Source: Opeltia flavorubescens (Eukaryota; Ascomycota; Lecanoromycetes; Teloschistales; Teloschistaceae). Taken from it: a DNA stretch of 64,000 nucleotides. A program made the position numbers and the translations under genes. The notes below the pieces were generated by a model. The model was not told the DNA's origin and made no database searches. It saw only the letters and a list, made by a program, of their open reading frames with translations. Positions 50,960 to 62,970 of this stretch are shown in pieces. Within the stretch, counting starts at the first letter, position 1, and each line of letters opens with the position of its first letter. The DNA is taken from positions 2,583 through 66,582 of the forward strand of contig KE546971.1 in NCBI GenBank assembly GCA_000442125.1. Direction: 5' to 3'.

Positions 50960-53202
50960 TGTTCGACTCTAGCCGATGGAATCGGCGTAATCCAGGCGTT
51001 TGAATGATTTGTAACTTTTATGCACTCGAGATTGGGGGCTTGAATACCACTAAGGTTTATTTCGAGATTGAAGTCCTCTTATCATCGCAAGAAGGTAGTC
51101 AGCGACGATCGCTAGTCGCTTATTAGACGGTGACGCTCAAGCTTTCCATGTTTAGATATGCCGTGACCAGTCGATTGGTGCGCTTCCGTCTTCTTCGTGT
51201 TCTAGTTCTTCCCCACGTCTACGCGTTCAAGCAAGAGCAGCTACAAATTAACAAGAGCAGCTATAAGTCAAGAATAACAGCTGGTGTTGTTCTAAGTCGT
51301 ATTGCTGCCGGCCATTCAGCTTGAATATTCATGGGCCTTTGCGGTCAAAACTCAAGGGATGAAAAGTCGCAACAAATGGATTTCCTAGTATAGGCAGATG
51401 AAAGATATATAATGATATTTCTAGCTGAGGTTTCTCTGATATCTACTTTAGGTACGTATCTAGAAGCGACTAGTATATACCAGAAGCCATTGCCGGATGA
51501 GCAATAGATCTTCCATTTTAGTACGGGTTCCTTTCCCCATCACCCATTTTCTTACCCAAAATTTTATATCTCAATCAACGCACCATCACATCAGCCTCAT
51601 ATCTCACGCGGCTATACCTAGTGAGATTGTAACAGCTGATCGTCCAAACTTCTACCCTGGCACTTGGACAGTTTCTCAAGAGATTCTAGAATGTCGTGAT
51701 CGAGCGCACGCTATATTGTCTCATTGCCTCATGCATCTCTTCCCCTTATTAAATATGCGAATGAACCTCTCGAGCTAGCAATCCAATGCCAAAGGTACGA
51801 GCCCTCCAGCCTACCTTTCATTAAACCATCGAAAGCAATATGATGATCACACATCAGAGAGACAAAGTATTTTCTAAACGGATGTGGGACTTTCACCGGC
51901 TTAGAATCTCATCTTGATTCGAAGGACCAAATTGATTTCGCAATCCGACCATCTGCATCGGGCATAGCCGTGGAAACTCCTTACATCGAAATCACACCAA
52001 TGCGTTGTCTCGTTAGCAATGGTCTTGATAGCGCTGGCTACCTTTTCCGGGTAATATTTTCTTAAATACTCCCGATCATCCCATCCACTGTCCGACGGCT
52101 ATCGAAGGCCGAGACCTCAAACCTAATCATGATGATCGCAAACCTTTCATAGCTGGCGGATCAAGTTTTGTCCTGAGCTGGATTAATACTATGATCTCTA
52201 TACCCTCCTCTTGCCCCTACAAACTCAAAGTCCGCCAAAAGCATAGTTTTTTTTTGCACTATCGTCTACTCCATAGAGATAGTCCAAGTGCAAGCCTAAT
52301 CGCAAGCTCATAGCTATGAACGTCAATCTATATGGAAGAGTGATGTTTTCCCCAACACCAAGTATTCGATTTTCTCCATTGGATCTGGGAGTCCGACTAG
52401 TGGCTATCTGTTGATTGCTAGCGCATCTTACCACTCGTCGTGACTTGAGAAATTGAATATCGACTTTCGCTTTTAGAATTACAATACGTTCTACGGGCGT
52501 CTTTTCCATTTGTTTTCATCCTACTCAGGTCCCATGCAATTCATCTGGATAGGCAGTCTACGTTATGAAGCTATGGGGCTTGACCCAAAGAATCCCATGC
52601 CGCACTGGTATGCTTTTGGGATAGGCTAAATTTCTTGAACGGTTTTGCGAAAGACATGAGAATACGAATGTGCAGTCCTGGATTCAATTTCTTGACTGGC
52701 GTTCTTTCCGCGACTACAACCCTAGACCCTGCTAGAAAGATATGCAAGAAAATTTGGGAAAAACCTATGACGAGTTGTAGGGACGCGTATACCCAGGGAA
52801 AAGGACTACTCGAAGGTAAAGGCTGCGCTAGGGTGTTGCTGGCGGGTAATGCAGGAGGTGGACAACTCCCTTTTCGAAGGTGATCCAGGATACTCTGTGA
52901 ACGACTGGTTAATTGTGGATCTGTCTGCATAGAGAAGCTATTGCAAATGGCTATCGTAGCCGAAGTACGGCAATGGCTGCCTGATTAGGTATAGACGAAT
53001 CCTTTCATGTGGATAGCGGCCAGTCGTCAAGCCGATCGACATGTCCATTCTGCTGAATATGAGCAGCAAGAGCACGTCATTAATTATCTTTGGGAATGCA
53101 CGAGAGCGGGGTATAAGAGCAATCAGTTTCATCTCATGCGTACGATAGAACGCAACCATTTGCTCGATCACTTGTCATTCAATTTCCTGAAACACCCTAA
53201 AT
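50960..53202. other. Gene-poor stretch
   Basis: About 2.2 kb without a supported gene. ATG-started frames exist on + at 51,497-51,778 (93 codons) and on - at 52,225-52,509 (94 codons), but neither has a domain, signal peptide or splice context that I recognise. Overlapping frames at 52,571-52,930 on both strands look like chance. Confidence 0.45.
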
Positions 53203-53723
53203 ATGGCATCTACTCAGCAAAATGTGGTGAAAAAGGATGGGCAGTGGACTGTCGATGGGTAATTACTTCCTCTTTCTCACTCAGATTTCGCTACCATCAT
53301 CACCCTATTTATCCCACACTCCCATTCATTGACGACCTTTCGGATCAAAACAGTCGCCCTCGTGAAACCTTCAAACTCTTATCCCACCACCATCCCCCCA
53401 ACATCCCCGGAAAATCACTCATCACCCTTCTCGTCACACTACCTCCCAACGCCGCCACCCCACCCCATACCCACAATGGCGCCGCAGTAACAGGCTTAAT
53501 GGTCCGGGGTGCGAGCTTGCAGCAAATGAACAAGGATGAGCCTCGCATCTACCGAGAAGGCGAATCCTTCTACGAGGCTCCAGGCTGTCATCATGTCAGA
53601 AGCGAGAATGTGTGTGAGTCGCCTGGTGAAGAGGCTAGCTTCTATGCTGTATTTATTGTAGATGATGAAGTGATTGAGAAGGAAGGGTATGAGGGGCTTG
53701 TGGTCATGGATGCTGATACTTAG
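53203..53723 (+). CDS. Small single-domain cupin protein
   Basis: Two exons, 53,203-53,258 and 53,354-53,723, are joined across a 95 nt intron (GTAATT...TTGAC...AACAG) to give 141 residues: MASTQQNVVKKDGQWTVDG then RPRETFKLLSHHHPP. The single-exon frame that starts farther upstream reads exon 1 in the wrong frame. A cupin_2 core is visible: PPHTHNGAAVTGLMVRGAS holds the first metal-binding His pair (57 and 59), and PGCHHVRSEN with FYAVFIVDD forms the second half. Length and layout match small fungal cupins whose substrates are mostly unknown. There is no signal peptide, so it is probably cytosolic. No neighbour suggests a pathway. Confidence 0.82.
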
Positions 53724-54075
53724 CGTGACGAGAAAGCCGGGCAGTAAGTGAGCCACAATAGTGGTTTGCAATATGGGAGGAATTAGTGATATAGGTGATT
53801 AATCAATCTAGAAACTCACCCTTACTTCAAAAAAGCGAAGGCATATTCCTCTTGGGTATGACAGGTATGGCGGGTGTAACGGGTGTAATGGGTATAACAT
53901 CTTGAATGATCGTGTCTATAATCACGTCGTAGCTGGAGGACTGTCATTGTTCGTAGAAACGACTATACTCCTCCGTGGACAGACCAAACAAGCCGAGAAA
54001 TTTTGCCTGCTCCAGATATTACCCCAAACCATTCATGAAAAAGGATATGCACATTGCAATTAGGCATCTTGCGCT

Positions 54076-54336
54076 CTATTTCGAAGCATATATGTAGTTC
54101 TCAAGGTCGGCAATGTGCGGTCGCATTTGGAAGAGTATATGATCGTCCTCATACCCAATATATCCACAATATGTACAACGGATTTTCGCCCTATGCTTAC
54201 CACAGGCATAACATATATGACCGCATGTAAGAGTGCCCGGAACATCCATCGCAGCGCTGCCGGAGTAATTACTATGATCGGGGGACAGGCATAGTAATGA
54301 TGCACGGTTATGTGCACTACTATCAAGAAAAGGCAT
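54076..54336 (-). CDS. RING-like C4/His zinc-binding C-terminal fragment
   Basis: An ATG-started frame of 86 residues contains LTCGHICYACGKHRAKIRCT followed by YCGYIG, i.e. C-x-H-x2-C-x2-C-x7-C-x2-C. This resembles the second half of a RING finger, as in short fungal RING proteins that end soon after the domain. It closes with MRPHIADLENYIYASK. The expected first Cys pairs are missing upstream, so this may be the last exon of a longer gene, or a truncated copy. If functional, zinc binding and ubiquitin-ligase-type interaction would be inferred, but only half a domain is present. It lies tail-to-head behind the multicopper oxidase on the same strand. Confidence 0.4.
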   Translation of the reverse strand: MPFLDSSAHNRASLLCLSPDHSNYSGSAAMDVPGTLTCGHICYACGKHRAKIRCTYCGYIGYEDDHILFQMRPHIADLENYIYASK

Positions 54337-54552
54337 GGAAAAATTCTTTCTCTTTTAAGCATTTTGAAAGTTAAAGGGACCACCCCAGTACATGGATCAC
54401 ATATCTCATCGCGAGTAGTCGAAATCAAAAGTAGGTAACAGAACAAGCATGAGCTTATGTAGAATTACGTCTCGATTTTCTTTCTCGTAGCAAACAGCCT
54501 CTCCACCCACAATATTCGAACACTAGTAATACAAGAAAACTCATAACATCAT

Positions 54553-57197
54553 TCAAACATCACCCCCTCTCCTACTCTTCCCATTTCTCCTCCCAAGAGG
54601 CGCCGGTTTAACACTCCATCCCACCTTCGTACTATCCCACCCCCACCTCACCATCGCACCCACCAAATTTCGTTTCGCCCTGTCATTAATCGAAATAGCC
54701 CCAGTATTGACATAGCCATTAACTTCCGGCATAGCCCCCGACGCAGGGACCTTGCCTTTACCCGTGGTCCAAACGAATGAGATCTCCGGCGGTGTTGTAC
54801 CAGTCGGCGTGATCGTCTTCCAATTACCCACAGCAGTGCGGAGTTCGGCAGGTCGTTCGATGATTTGGGACATCATACCCGAGACGGCGTGGATGTCGTT
54901 GTGGCAGTGGAAGGCCCAGACGCCGGGGTTATCGGGTTTGATGGCGATGACGTAGGTAGCGCCCTAACCGACGTGTTATCCAAGATATCTCTGTTTTTAT
55001 GTGCTTGGTGGTGTGCTTACCTTCTCAATCATGATGGTATCGCGCTTCGGTGGGTTCTGTAGATTGATGGGAAAAGCTCGGTTAGCTTCATGTGGACTGG
55101 TGACTTCAGCCCAGAGGTCGGCGGCAGGAGCGTCAAACCAAGCCCTGGGGAGTTTTGCGAGGATCTGGAAATGGTGTCCGTGTAGATGCATGGGGTGATC
55201 ACCGATATTTGAGCGAAGAATGAACCAGTGGTTACCGCTTCCATCGGGGATAATGGTTGTGCGGCCATGATTGGTTTTGTCGCTTTCGTACCATGTAGCG
55301 TCGGTTTTGAGTGTTACATCTGTGGCCGTGCCGTCGAGGGCACGTAATAGCGATGGAAAGAGAGGGGGCTTGGAATGGTCGGAAGGGGGTATTTGTGAGT
55401 CTGGTGAAGCCCATCTGACATCTCATCAGTGCTCATGCCAATGAACGGAGGCTGTGGACTTACGGGAAAAGCGTGCCGAAATTCGAAGCCATACCGGCAA
55501 ATCCACCCTTCTTGTCAGAAGTGCTAGCCTGATCCACAATCCCCAGGTTGATGTAGTGCATATAGTTCTCTTTATTGGTCTGCGGGACAAACCACGGAGC
55601 CTCAGGTGTCTTTGGCTGCATTGCAAGATCGTCAGATCCTTCGAGCCCGATGATGGCTTGCTGATCCCTTCCTGAAAAGAAAGCTCCAAAGTTCTTGTTG
55701 TATGTTCCGTCCTGGTACCAGAGCTGGCGATATTTGAGATTGATGCGATTCTGGAGTGCCTCAACGCTCATCGCATCCCAGCTGCCAGAAGGATAAGGTT
55801 GGAAGTTTCTAAACTTATTTGGATTATCGGCTGGTGGAGTCAAAGAAGGCACAGCCCAGACACGGAGCATGTTGTCGAGGGAAATGACTTCGCCGGTTGG
55901 TATAACATCGTAGGGTTGCGCTCCTGCAAGAACAACACCATTTTGTTTGACCGAGAGGTACCCATGCGTCCATTGAACACCGCGATCGGGCCGAGTGAAC
56001 TTCATCGGACAGCGGACCGTCCCATGGGCGACTTTAGGATCCGAGGCGGCGATGATATATGCACTTTGACACACATTGGATGGTGATAGCCCCGTGACAA
56101 CTATACTCACTCTTTGACCACTCGAGACCTCGAAAATATCAGTCTGAAGGCCCTGATAGGGCACACCATCAAGCTCGACGACACTGAACTTGCGATTATC
56201 TGAGAACCAGACATAGAACCGCGAGTGGGAAGCGAGGTTGACGAAACGAATGCGCATTCTGGCAGGGTTAGATGGGGAGCAGTCCAGTTCGAGTGTCTTT
56301 GCTGAGGCTCCGAGGGCGCCGTTGTGCCCACCGACGTCATTGAACAACATTTCTAGGATTAGTCAGTACAAGTAAGTGGTAGTGTAAGGGATGACTGACT
56401 TTCAGCGGGAAATTCAATGCCATATCCGTTAGCATTACCTGGGTCACCACATGTGCCATCATCGGCAACACCCCCAGTCCATGTTCCTCCATGTGATAGA
56501 CCTCGCTCTTCGGCCGCCCCAAAATCAGGCCACCTACATGTACGGTATCAGTCGAAGTCTTTTGACGGATCAGTAGGATCAGTCTTACCAGTCAGATAAA
56601 GTAACAGTTTTATCAAGACCAACTGTATAAACCATTGTTGTTGGATCTGTAACGTCCGTCACGATCAAAGGGGTTCGCACACCCTGTGGATACTGGCCGG
56701 GGGCATGGCTATGGATCCAGTATGTGCCAGGTTTGTCGGCGAGAAAAGTGTACTTGAATTTGTTGTCCAACCCGGCGCCAATGGCCCTGGTTGCTACTTA
56801 GCGGGGGCATCTGAGATCGTGTGGGTTCACTTACGATTGGCCTAGACCTTGCGCACCATCATCGAAGACCTGCAGTCGATCTTGGAGGATGCCATGGAAG
56901 TCTGAATCGATCAGTCATTGCCATCTGACTATGGACATGGTACGAACGGAGCGTGAGGTCCTCGCCAATGGCATTTTCGACGTTGATAGAGATCTCCGTG
57001 CACTTCGCGACAACCACTGGCGCAGCAGGCCATTGACCGTTGATGGTGAGATATCGCTCCACCTGGTTCGGTTGCCATCTCTCGATCTTCCAAGTGAGAG
57101 CTTTCTTCACAATGGGGGAGCATAGTGTTTGGGCAAGAGTAGTAGACGCGAACAGTAGCCAAGTAGAAATAATGATTGGAAGCCCCATGGTGAGCAT
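54553..57197 (-). CDS. Secreted multicopper oxidase, seven exons
   Basis: Exons 57,197-56,948, 56,901-56,835, 56,786-56,589, 56,533-56,400, 56,352-55,464, 55,414-55,021 and 54,963-54,553 join in frame to 780 residues; introns are 46-57 nt. A signal peptide (LPIIISTWLLFASTTLAQ) leads. All four copper motifs are present: HFHG (84-87), WIHSH (129-133), HPMHLHGHHF (586-595) and HCHNDIHAVSGM (663-674) with axial Met674. It should couple one-electron substrate oxidation to O2 reduction outside the cell. HFHG instead of HWHG and the Met ligand point to ascorbate-oxidase/ferroxidase-like fungal enzymes rather than high-potential laccases. It is longer than the usual 550-650 residues, with extra sequence in the middle and a basic tail (GRRNGKSRRGG). 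No iron permease is nearby, so the substrate is open. The start could also be the ATG at 57,188. Confidence 0.9.
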
Positions 57198-57270
57198 AGT
57201 GTAAATGAGTGTAAGAAATGCAGAATGTCCTATGTGCTTCTCCGGTGGCACAAGTGGAGAAGAACGATGA

Positions 57271-57277
57271 CTTTATA
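57271..57277 (-). promoter_or_regulatory. TATA box of the multicopper oxidase gene
   Basis: TATAAAG on the minus strand lies about 75 bp upstream of the ATG at 57,197, a plausible core-promoter position. Confidence 0.4.
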
Positions 57278-59719
57278 GACCCAAGTCACCACCTGTCAAA
57301 TATACGTCCGTAAATGTTTCCCCCACAATCGACTACAACAAGCTCTTGATGGCGGTCGTGAAGCGACATGGGAGATCCATGGGTGTGAAAGTTTCTAAGT
57401 CGACTTCCGCCTAGCATCTTCATCAAAGCTCTGGCTAAAGGACGTCTCGAATCTTCCAATCCAAAGCCACGGTCAGGAGGTCAAAATAGACGCATGCTAA
57501 AGACGACTATTGACGAAGCAAAATTGCAATGTTGCACTGTGAAGAGGAACTTCTGCATGCCAAGCCACCTTCTAGTTGCCGGCTGCATGTCATAAGAGCG
57601 CTTTGAACCCATCGAGGCCTGTGGCTTGTCTGAGCTTATTTAGCGAAGCTGAAGAACCTGTGGCTTACGCTGAGTTACAAGATGGACTTTGGCAATTGGC
57701 CCTACAATAACGGTCCGGTCGGCTGGGCAGTCCGAGAGAGGAAATTGCAGCCAGGTCCAGATCTGCTAGCGCTTGATTTGTGGCCTTAACAGGCAGAGCT
57801 AGCCGCGCGATGGCGGTTCCTCTGCTTTAACGCACTAATCAGCTCCACCGTTCCCGTTCTATCTTCTTGGCATGCCCCTGAATCGATGTTCCGCCCGCCG
57901 ATGGTTGAGGGAGAAGGTTTAGTGTGGAATTGAATTGCTTTCGGTTGGAGGATCTGTCAGTGCTGAACACTTGTTGAAGTCGCCGCTAACGGACAAGGTA
58001 CGAGGTTAACGACCTGGTTGGTCTTTCACAGCTTGCTACATATGTTGTCAGCCAGTGATTTCTGCTCCTATCAATATTGTCTTACTTTGTGTAATGACTT
58101 CAGGTGTAGCTTATCCGAAAAGCGAGAACCAGTTACATGATTTCATGACGTTCTTGGTAGCCTCTAAGAACAAGTCCAACTTCAGCTTCCTTGAAGCTCT
58201 AGAATCGAGGAGCAAAGGATCGAGGGGCGATGGAGATATGGAAATACTTGGATTAGGAGATAGTTTGTGGTATCTTCAGCTAGCATATTAACGAAAGACC
58301 CAATGCCATTCCCCAACCTGACCAGATTGAGATAGTCAGGCTTTGAGTAACGAAGGTTGCAATAACATTTGCAGCCGGAATCATGCATGTGTTGATTCAA
58401 ATTACAAATTTGGAGATTTTTGAATTGATGAAAGGGTCAACTTTACGGCAAGCTTCATATGTAACTCAACCGATCAACGCCCGATTCAATACACCAAAAT
58501 ATATAGCAGCGCATGTAAATTATTAATTGCTTGGAAGAGATTGCATCGTGGTAGAATAGATGGTCGACTCATGATTAAAACAGAAACGCTCAAGAAGAAA
58601 CGTGCAGCACGAAGTATTAGTGATGATTAGCCAAAGGTAATTCTAGGTGTTACCGTACGCTCTAGTCATTCATTGAGCTGATCTACTTCCATATCAACCG
58701 TGACGGCCGATCTTTGCAGGAGCTACAGGTTAAACGGCTGACGGAGGACCGTCCGTAGGTGGCTGGGAAAATCTTCGGCCCCTTTGACGGTCGGGAGCGC
58801 AAGATAGATGTCTCTCTAGCTGGCGCCATTATCTGGGAGAGAGTATCGTGCCGGCGTATTATCATCGCTGGTAACATACAGTACCCTAGACTTGTCAAAT
58901 TCGTTTACAGTAGCGCAGCAAATATACTTGGCCAGAGTTTGGTTTCACCTGATTAATGCCTCTCGTCGTCTTGAGGATGGCTAGTGGTGACGCAAGCAGA
59001 AAGTGCATAAATCGTCTGTTTTCAGTAGTGACCACTCAGATTGTAGCTTGCATCTAGGTCACGATTGTCCTGATATACTGGTGTCCCAGAACAATCTTGA
59101 ATAACCACTAGAGCTTGTAGATGACTTGATAATGTCAGTAGGAAAATTGTGGAAGGTCTATTTGGATAGCTGGAACCTATCTTGGTCTTCTCGCGTGCAG
59201 GTATAGATACTACGTCCTGCTTAGATCATCTGTCCTAAGAGGAGACACGGCTGACATCAAGAGTCCGTGAGGTAAATACCCGACATTGCGGACAGACCTC
59301 CATCTTAGGATCAAGACGCGGAAGTCATTAAACTTACAACCAGGGCAGAGGCTTTAATATTCGCTCAACTTGCAACCGACGTTCTACTTAAAGATGCTTA
59401 AGATTTGATTGAGACTCGATTTAGATTACACGTAAGGCACCTTCCAATAATAGCTAGCGGCGTGAATCACCAAACTTGTCACAGCCACTCTACCTGATTC
59501 GTGGGAACGATTAGGTTACCACGCACTAGATACAGATGAAGCACAGTCCGGGAAGGGAAGCTAGCCAGGACTGGAAAAGTTGAACATGCTAAAATAGAAC
59601 GTGTCCAAGTGACGGCCTTGCCATACAGCCTTTCAGCCTCGTAGCAATCTACTAAAGAGATTCCATCTCGACTGTCTCTTATACTCAGTCAGTCCACTAC
59701 TGATGATTTGCATTAAACA
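57278..59719. other. Long intergenic region between divergent genes
   Basis: About 2.4 kb separates the minus-strand oxidase from the plus-strand membrane protein, so it carries both promoters. Only short frames are present (for example 58,055-58,291 +, which begins at a GTG, and 58,759-58,956 +), without recognisable features. No RNA gene or repeat was seen. Confidence 0.45.
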
Positions 59720-60692
59720 ATGGGTATATTAATCGTATCACAGATCTTAATTTTTACTCCTTTCGTAGTCTCTTTATTGATCCTAAATAGTCCACGTTGC
59801 GTTCAGGCATCAACTTGTTACACACAATCCAACAACTCAGTCTTCAAAGGTCCAGACTTTATAACTCCGTGTGGCGATCCCACGCGCGAATCCGGCTTTC
59901 TTCCCTGCTGTGGCAATGGCGAAGTAAGTCATGAGGACGTTAACAATACATGTACATCAAATGGCATATGCCGTGATGTAGTAACTGGCGGGGCCAATTA
60001 TTATCTGAGCTTATGCACCGACCCGAGCTACAGCTCCTCCGTGTGCCCTCAGGCATGCAGTATGTCTGCATACAACCTTTGAAGACGATCAGAAGACACC
60101 ACTGCTCACATTCTATCTAGGGCATCGACAAGACCCAAGTCAGCTAAACATTAGATATGATGACGCGGTTGGACTATGGAAATGCTGCAGCGGGGGAGAC
60201 AGAAGACCCGACTGCCAAACCAGTGGAGAGTCCTTTTCCGCTCCTCGGCCTGCTGCTCTGAAAAGCATCTATTCGATCCCAGGTATAATTGGTGCTTCAT
60301 CGTCGTCGCAATCTACATCGCCTCCGACTGACTCGCAGCCAACGGCAAATATTCCATCCCAGACATCCACCTCTATACAGAGTATAGATTCGTCAAAAAT
60401 CTCCTCCTTAGACTCAGCCAGCGCCACACCGTCGAAAGGCATAAGAGCAAGCTCAAGCGATAGTACAGCTAGCCTTCGTAGTCAGACCTCAAACAATGCC
60501 AGTGGACCGAAGAGGATTGATGAAGGGATGAGCTCTGGGAATAAGATCAGTCTCGGGGTCGGGCTAGGTCTCGGTATTCCTGCCCTTCTCGCAGCGATCG
60601 TTGGTGCATACTACACTTGGAAGACGTATCGAGACAAGAAGACATATCGAAACCAGAAGAGGATAGGTCAAGCCGGGCTGCGGAACCCGTGA
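59720..60692 (+). CDS. Second Cys-rich single-pass membrane protein
   Basis: Exons 59,720-60,059 and 60,121-60,692 are joined across a 61 nt intron (GTATGT...ATCTAG) to give 303 residues. Unspliced, exon 1 would stop after 120 residues. A hydrophobic N-terminus (SQILIFTPFVVSLLILNS) is a signal peptide or anchor. The ectodomain has regularly spaced Cys (TCYTQSNNS, FITPCGD, LPCCGNGE, NTCTSNGIC, CPQAC, then LWKCCSGGD and PDCQTSG). A long Ser/Thr-rich stalk follows. The helix ISLGVGLGLGIPALLAAIVG precedes a short basic tail (TWKTYRDKKTYRNQKR). The layout equals that of the gene at 46.6-47.4 kb but sequence identity is low, so they belong to one broad fungal class rather than being recent duplicates. 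A surface-sensor or wall-anchoring role is inferred. Confidence 0.78.
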
Positions 60693-61723
60693 TTTACAAT
60701 CATGAGTGATTCGCACGATACAGGACCATGGCTTGAGACCTAGTCTGGGCCTGAAGATCATCTAGATAGAGACCTTGTCATCTATACGTGGGATTACCGC
60801 GGGGGTTTTTCTTAAGGCTGACTGTATGTTAGTTGCGATTGCCTTGAGAGCATATTGTCATTCCTACATCCAAAATGTACGGCCTGGTCAAGGCTTGGAC
60901 ATCGACTGCTCTTCTGAAATGAAGACATACTGACTTGCTGACAATCGCCGACTACATTTTTCCGGCAATGTTTGGCGTTCGAACATCCTAGATATGTAGC
61001 TTATTCAAGCCTAGCATGCGGGGTCAACGCAGCTGTCAATCGACATCAGCCAGCCACATTAACCCCTTCAGTAGGCCTCTCAGCAAGCCAGAGGTGTGCT
61101 GTCGCGCGCCTCCATGCGTCTCGTCACTGTGGCGCCTGTACCTGGTGAAAAAGGATGACCGATCTCTGCCTCGTAAGGTTCGGAACCAAAATCCATCCAA
61201 GCAGGATGTATGGTACGTACCAGATGTTGCAATGATCTGGAGACGCCACCAGCCTCGTACTGACAGAAAACGGCCGCTCTGGCGAAGCGCTGTGACATTG
61301 AGGAACACTTGAAACCTCTCGATTGGCTATTAAACGCCATGTTCCCTTCGGCTTCAGGCTGAAGGTGTTCGATGTACCCCTCGCTACTGGGTTCCTGCGT
61401 TGCTGCTCACTTTATTGGTGACCGAGTTTCTCATGTCTTATCTCTACAGCTCCTCTCCTCAAGCCACGGTAACACCCAGGTGGTGAGGTTTCTTTGAGGA
61501 TCGGAGCGTATTACGCAGATCGTTCAAAGCCGTACAGAGTGGTTAATTGCTCCCTGCGGTCCCCGCTCCTGAGAGTCTCTCATAGCTGAGAGTAAATCCG
61601 CATAAAGATGCTTCCTGTCCCCTCTCTCGAGGAACTGCAACTCAGCGAACTCCCCTTATCCCAACGCCTTAACACATTGAGACCTCGCCTTAGAGCCTTA
61701 TCTCGCGTTCGTTTGCCCTCATA
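60693..61723. other. Intergenic region
   Basis: No supported gene. Overlapping frames at 61,016-61,340 on both strands lack features. The last 110 bp before 61,724 are pyrimidine-rich (CTTCCTGTCCCCTCTCTC and similar), as often seen just upstream of fungal transcription starts. Confidence 0.45.
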
Positions 61724-62288
61724 ATGAAGATCACAAACTTAGCTGCTGTCTGCGCCATCCTCATGGCAGCGCCCCTCAATGCTGCTCCAAAACCCGAACA
61801 TCTAGAGATCACTCTTGCCATTGATTCTCATGGCAACGAGGGCGCTTCCACTATCCCACCATACGAGATTGGTCTTCGCTTCGCCGGCGCCACACCTTCA
61901 GCTTACTACGACAAGACCGTGTTGACTGATTGGAAGTATTTCAAGACAGGTCTGTCAGACCTTTTTTCTTCACAGTCCATCCTCACTTATGCTTCCATCG
62001 CTTCCACTCCGAATTGAAAAGTGTTGACCTTCTGAAATGCCTCACCTCACTACAACTGCATTTCTTCTTATGCCAATTTCTTCCCATACACTGGCTGACA
62101 GCCTTCTTCCATTAGACAACGACCTCTCAATCAGCAGCATTACTCTGTTTGGATTCGCACAATGCTTCATCTATGGCATAGATGGCAGCTCTACATACCT
62201 GAAAAGCTATGGGAATCCTGTAGTAGCACAGGTCGGCCCCCCACAGACTCAAGTCAACGGGACATGCGGCCCTCATCGAGCTGCCTAG
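61724..62288 (+). CDS. Small secreted protein with two mature cysteines
   Basis: Exons 61,724-61,949 and 62,116-62,288 join in frame (FKT-DNDLSISSITLFGF) across a 166 nt intron (GTCTGT...GCTGAC...CATTAG) to give 132 residues. The first exon alone would run on to a stop at 62,017. A signal peptide ends near PLNAA. The mature chain has the pattern TIPPYEIGLRFAGATPS, a middle segment WKYFKTD, and two Cys (AQCF and GTCGPH) likely to form one disulfide. Such 110-140-residue, two-Cys proteins are widespread in fungal secretomes and are often listed as candidate effectors; no function is known to me. The intron is unusually long for this window, so an extra small exon cannot be excluded. Confidence 0.7.
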
Positions 62289-62970
62289 ATTTGAGTCGAC
62301 GCTGAGAGACAGAGGGAGGAGCGATCAAGGAATCATATGCTCAGTATATTACCGTACATGAATATTGCGTGAGCATGTTGGAGATATTAGTGGTTTACTT
62401 TTCTAAACGGTCCTTTGGTAAAATATTGATGCCCATGAATTTGTAGATTATCTGGACTTTTTTAACGGCCTACAAGAAGGATTTAGTTACATGTCCACAC
62501 ATCGTACATAGTGCTGAGGCAGATACTACCACCATGGCCCACCTTCAACATAGTCCGTTCGATTAACAGCTTTTACGGGTGGGATTCTTCGATGAAATAA
62601 AGTCGTTTCTAGGTTAGTAAGCTTGATAAGTGGCTGTGAGACGCTGCCAAGTTCAGCGCGCTTATTTGAATAGGATTCGAAGATGAATCATAAATAATTT
62701 CTTTATATACGCTAAACTGTATTTGTTACACTGATAAAATATCCTAAGGTTGTTCAGACTCCCTTATCCATCATTTAGTACCTATTTCGTAATAAGCTCC
62801 CTCGCCGCATTAGAATTCAACCTAACAAATAGCCCTCAAATCCAAACCCTCCCTCCCCTCCACAGCCCCATCCTCCGCAGATCTCTCACTCAGGACATCC
62901 AACCCCCCATATCTCTTTCGATAGCGCTTGCATGTACAAACACAATACCCATTACCGCTCCCGCCAGTGC
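62289..62970. other. Intergenic region
   Basis: No supported gene. The plus-strand frame 62,750-63,052 begins at TTG and runs antisense to the Cys-rich exon described next; it is probably a shadow. Confidence 0.4.

Noticed and set aside
54060-54446. 128-codon minus-strand ORF overlapping the RING-like fragment
   Set aside because: It is a different frame of the same DNA without zinc-binding pattern; the shorter frame has the motif.
55799-56086. Plus-strand ORF inside the oxidase gene
   Set aside because: It is antisense to multicopper oxidase exon 5, which has clear domain content.
44461-57197. A biosynthetic cluster joining kinase, cupin and oxidase
   Set aside because: There is no backbone synthase, transporter or pathway regulator, the genes face different ways and are separated by unrelated genes and long gaps.
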